Positions 61,192-64,000 of a stretch of DNA of 64,000 nucleotides are shown here, in pieces. The stretch is from Robinsoniella peoriensis (GTDB lineage: Bacteria; Bacillota; Clostridia; Lachnospirales; Lachnospiraceae). Within the stretch, counting starts at the first letter, position 1, and every line of letters begins with the position of its first letter. Made by a program: the position numbers and the translations under genes. A model generated the notes under the pieces. It saw nothing but the letters and a program-made list of their open reading frames with translations, searched no databases and had not been told where the DNA came from. Where the stretch lies: NCBI RefSeq assembly GCF_042680125.1, contig NZ_JBHTNY010000026.1; one strand, 5' to 3'.

Positions 61192-63771
61192 ATGATTCTT
61201 AAAAGGATGGCAGGAGTGGTAATGGCAGCAATGCTGTTAACAACCTTCTTAACAGGGTGTTCCTCAAATGGAACTGAGCAGTCGGATGGCAGTAATGGCA
61301 CTGATAATGGAAATACAAAAGAGGCTGCAGCTATGGGAAGGTATCTGGAAGAGGATGTAGTTCTTCCGGAGGGTATTACAGATATACAGGCATTGTGTGA
61401 AATGGAAGATGGAAGCCTGCGGTTAGCAGGAATGGGGGAAAACTATTCCGGCGGAGTCTGGGAGACAAAGGATCAGGGAAAGAAATGGGATAAAGTATTT
61501 GATTATCCGGAAGAATTAAAAGGAAACGAAATGAAATATTTAACTTCCGTAGCCCTGTCGCCAAAGGGAGGCGCAGCTGCAATTACTACCGATTATTCTA
61601 ATGTGGATATGCAAAGCGGACAGGGCGCCGTTGAGACCGGTTACTGGACTATGGATGATTCCGGTAAAGCCGTTCCGTTACCGGTAGCCCTTGGAAACAG
61701 CAGTGGCGGGGGGCGGAGTACAAATATTTCCAATCAGGAACCGGTCAGTGAAGGGCAGGAAGAAGGCGGAGCAGACAAACTGGATATACAGATGAGCAGT
61801 AGGGAAATGGAGGAAGCTGATAATACTGAGGTTCAGACCGGAGCTGAAAGTGCAGGACAAAGTGCAGGCGAAAGTGTAGGCGAAAGTGTAGGCGAAAGTG
61901 CAGGCGAAAGTGTAGGCGAAAGTGCAGGACAAAGTACGGGACAAATTTCCCAGATGGAAATACCCCAGTATCTGAATAGCTGGAAATATGCGCCGGATAA
62001 CAATCTGGTAGGAATGGGGATGGATGGGAAAATTCATATAATAGACTCGGCAAACGGAGCAGTGCTAAGGTCTATTGAAAATAGTGACGCATATTTTACA
62101 AATACCGGTTTTGTGGGAAATACATTGGCAGCATATGCAGGCAGCGGGGTTTTTTACTATGATATGACTACCGGAAGCGCCCTGGAAAAAGATGAAGTTT
62201 TAAACGAACAGCTGGGTACCAATAATGAAAACGGCGGCATTTCATTTGGCGGGGGCAATTCGGCTGTTCTTCTGCAGGGGGGGAAAGAAGATAATATTTT
62301 ATACTATTGTAACAAAGATGGTATTTTCCGTCATGTCCTTGGCGGTAATGTATCTGAACAGCTGATAGATGGATCTCTGAATTCAATGGCGGATCCAAGT
62401 GTTACATTCAGTAATCTGTCAGCAATGAAAGACGGTGCGTTCTTCCTGGCTTACTGGAAAGATATGAGCAGCCATCTGGTTCGGTATACATATTCTGAAG
62501 ATACGCCGTCTGTTCCGGAAAAAGAAGTGAAAATCTATTCTCTGAATGAAAATGCAGAAGTGCGGCAGGCAATTGCATTATACCAGAAACAAAATCCGGA
62601 CATCCGAGTGAATTATGAAGTTGGACTTACCGGCGATGATGGAGTCACGGTGTCCGATGCAATCCGAACATTAAATACAAATATTATGGCTGGAAAAGGA
62701 CCTGATCTATTCGTTTTAGATGGAATGTCCATAGAATCTTATCAGAATAAAGGACTTCTGGCAGATATGAGCGAAATCATAAAGAAGGTATCAGGGCAGG
62801 ACGGTTTCCTGGAAAATATCACAAAGCCATATGAAAAGGATGGTAAAATATATGCAATTCCAACCAGATTTATGGTACCGGGAATTCAGTCTGATAAGAA
62901 AAACCTGGATGGAATCAAAGATTTAAAGACTCTGGCAGATACTTTGGAAGGCTTGAAACAGGAAAATGCAGATAAAGATATTCTGGGAAGTAAACAACCG
63001 GAAGATTTAGTAAAACGCTTGTATGATACATCCGCCAGCGAGTGGATAAAGGAAGACGGAACCTTAAAGGAAGATGCATTAAAAGAATTTTTTACCCAGC
63101 TAAAGAAAATCTATGATCTTGATAAGAAAGAACAGACAGATAACTATAACTCTATTACTATGGATATTAGCGGTTTATCACACATGAGTGGAATTGCAGA
63201 TGATTCCATGAGCTACCTTGCAGGAACCACCATGGCAAATATAGGAAATATCAATTCCATAAATGATCTTATGCAGGTAGTGGCTGTAAATGAAAAGTTA
63301 AAAGACAGTGGTTATAAAACACTGGATGGACAGGCTTCCAAAGTCTTTGTACCAGGTACTATGATTGGTATCAGCAGTAAGGCAGCGAACAAAGAGTCTG
63401 CCGAAAAACTGGCATCCTACATGTTATCCAAAGATGCCCAGACCGTAAGCCAGGGAGGCGGATTCCCGGTAAACAAAGCAGCTTTTGATCAAATTTTCAC
63501 AGCGGAAGCCGGTAATAGTGTTCCTGGGATAGCGATTTCAACTGTTAGCGAAAATGGCGTAGATCTCTCTCTTGAGCTGAAATGGCCCACAGAGGAGCAG
63601 GCTGCAGAATTTAAGGCTTTAGCCGAAGGTCTGACTACACCTGCAAACACAGACAGCATTATACGGGAAGCAGTGAACAGTGCAGCGGATAGCTGCCTGA
63701 ATGGAACTACAAGTATCGATGAAGCGGTAAAAGCAGTGATGCAGAAAGTAAATCTTTATCTTTCAGAGTAA
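61192..63771 (+). CDS. Lipoprotein combining an Asp-box propeller-like region with a solute-binding domain
   Basis: 859 residues. The signal peptide ends in LTGC (lipidated Cys23). Residues about 55-400 look like blades of a beta-propeller: an Asp-box WETKDQGKKWDKVF and repeated strand patterns such as NLVGMGMDGKIHIIDSANG. In the middle lies a four-residue repeat tract, ESVGESAG (about 219-250). From about 440 to the end is an extracellular solute-binding domain (family 1): EVKIYSLNENAEVRQAIALY, MAGKGPDLFVLDGMSI, GKIYAIPTRFMVPGIQSDKK. No permease genes are adjacent, so it may serve as a sensor partner of the upstream kinase rather than a transporter subunit (inference). GGAGG lies 10 bases before the ATG. 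Confidence 0.82.
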   Translation: MILKRMAGVVMAAMLLTTFLTGCSSNGTEQSDGSNGTDNGNTKEAAAMGRYLEEDVVLPEGITDIQALCEMEDGSLRLAGMGENYSGGVWETKDQGKKWDKVFDYPEELKGNEMKYLTSVALSPKGGAAAITTDYSNVDMQSGQGAVETGYWTMDDSGKAVPLPVALGNSSGGGRSTNISNQEPVSEGQEEGGADKLDIQMSSREMEEADNTEVQTGAESAGQSAGESVGESVGESAGESVGESAGQSTGQISQMEIPQYLNSWKYAPDNNLVGMGMDGKIHIIDSANGAVLRSIENSDAYFTNTGFVGNTLAAYAGSGVFYYDMTTGSALEKDEVLNEQLGTNNENGGISFGGGNSAVLLQGGKEDNILYYCNKDGIFRHVLGGNVSEQLIDGSLNSMADPSVTFSNLSAMKDGAFFLAYWKDMSSHLVRYTYSEDTPSVPEKEVKIYSLNENAEVRQAIALYQKQNPDIRVNYEVGLTGDDGVTVSDAIRTLNTNIMAGKGPDLFVLDGMSIESYQNKGLLADMSEIIKKVSGQDGFLENITKPYEKDGKIYAIPTRFMVPGIQSDKKNLDGIKDLKTLADTLEGLKQENADKDILGSKQPEDLVKRLYDTSASEWIKEDGTLKEDALKEFFTQLKKIYDLDKKEQTDNYNSITMDISGLSHMSGIADDSMSYLAGTTMANIGNINSINDLMQVVAVNEKLKDSGYKTLDGQASKVFVPGTMIGISSKAANKESAEKLASYMLSKDAQTVSQGGGFPVNKAAFDQIFTAEAGNSVPGIAISTVSENGVDLSLELKWPTEEQAAEFKALAEGLTTPANTDSIIREAVNSAADSCLNGTTSIDEAVKAVMQKVNLYLSE
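61846..61941 (+). repeat. 12-bp tandem repeat inside the lipoprotein gene
   Basis: Eight units close to GAAAGTGTAGGC in direct repetition, encoding Glu/Gln-Ser-Ala/Val-Gly. They lie in the propeller part, just before the QMEIPQYLNSW strand, and are liable to change copy number without breaking the frame. Confidence 0.88.
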
Positions 63772-64000
63772 ACGCAGGCAGGAAGAAAGGTAAATTATAA
63801 CAGCCGGTTGGATCGTAAGTAATATCCAACCGGCTGTTTTTGCTGTAATAAATTTTACATATGGCTTATGGGCCGCTATTCCAAACAATCTTATGAGTCA
63901 TTACTTGAAATCGAGACTCATTGCAGGTTTATTATATTTGGGTTTAGCTGAGGAAGGGGACGCTTTGTAGATTGAAGTAGTGTGCGGAAAGAGAAGGGGG
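63772..64000. other. Right-edge intergenic region
   Basis: 229 bases without a credible gene. After the terminator, a weak promoter-like pair (TTGAAA near 63904, TATTAT about 19 bases later) could serve a gene beyond the window. Confidence 0.4.
63801..63841 (+). terminator. Terminator after the lipoprotein gene
   Basis: CAGCCGGTTGGA (63801-63812) pairs perfectly with TCCAACCGGCTG (63825-63836), followed by TTTTTG. Confidence 0.92.

Overview
The window (64 kb, moderate GC, both strands used but mostly +) looks like the chromosome of a spore-forming, gut-type Lachnospiraceae bacterium (Clostridium cluster XIVa; Blautia, Robinsoniella or a relative). The reasons are a complete sporulation block (spoIIAA-spoIIAB-sigF followed by spoVAA-AE), strong purine-rich ribosome binding sites, YesM/YesN-type two-component regulators beside carbohydrate ABC importers, and very large secreted glycan-degrading enzymes carrying Big_2, FIVAR-like and BspA-type leucine-rich modules. 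No rRNA, tRNA, CRISPR array, phage or intact transposase was seen.

Region A (1-20.4 kb) is a catabolic island. A YesN/YesM two-component pair is followed by a nucleoside hydrolase, a flavin reductase on the other strand, and then a long + strand gene set: solute-binding lipoprotein, two permeases, a uroporphyrinogen-decarboxylase-like (URO-D-like) protein, an ADP-ribosylglycohydrolase, a GH3 glycosidase, an EamA transporter, a second URO-D-like protein, a Cys-type sulfatase and a ~1000-residue GH94-like protein. The nucleoside hydrolase and the ABC operon share an almost identical promoter with a 20-bp-spaced direct repeat, so they probably form one regulon, most simply that of the adjacent YesN regulator. 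No transporter ATPase and no corrinoid protein are encoded here.

Region B (20.4-25.6 kb) is a decayed redox patch. It holds a LysR regulator, a scrambled sugar O-acetyltransferase, a remnant of a 4Fe-4S protein, a MerR regulator with a textbook 19-bp-spacer promoter, an intact flavodoxin-like reductase, a nitroreductase remnant, a flavodoxin broken by one extra A in an A8 run, an Fn3-like remnant and an unknown four-helix membrane protein.

Region C (25.6-48.8 kb) is a second glycan island. It has a 1684-residue GH127-type enzyme, an AraC regulator, a third (divergent) URO-D-like protein, a GH98-type secreted enzyme on the minus strand, and an IclR-controlled operon: an N-acetylneuraminate lyase/dihydrodipicolinate synthase relative, two permeases, a solute-binding lipoprotein and a FAD oxidoreductase. 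It ends with a secreted GH106-like enzyme with four Big_2 domains. Three copies of a 17-bp palindrome define the likely IclR operator.

Region D (48.8-64 kb) is core genome: folC, a 48-residue small protein, a zinc-ribbon/TPR membrane protein, the spoIIA operon, a 52-residue membrane protein, spoVAA-AE, glycerol dehydrogenase, an OmpR-type two-component pair and an orphan solute-binding lipoprotein with an Asp-box motif.

A short palindromic element (164 bp, ends TAGAGCGTGTTTGAAAATT) occurs as two full copies and several partial copies. Three copies supply the TAG stop codon of the preceding gene, and one half-copy supplies part of a Shine-Dalgarno sequence.
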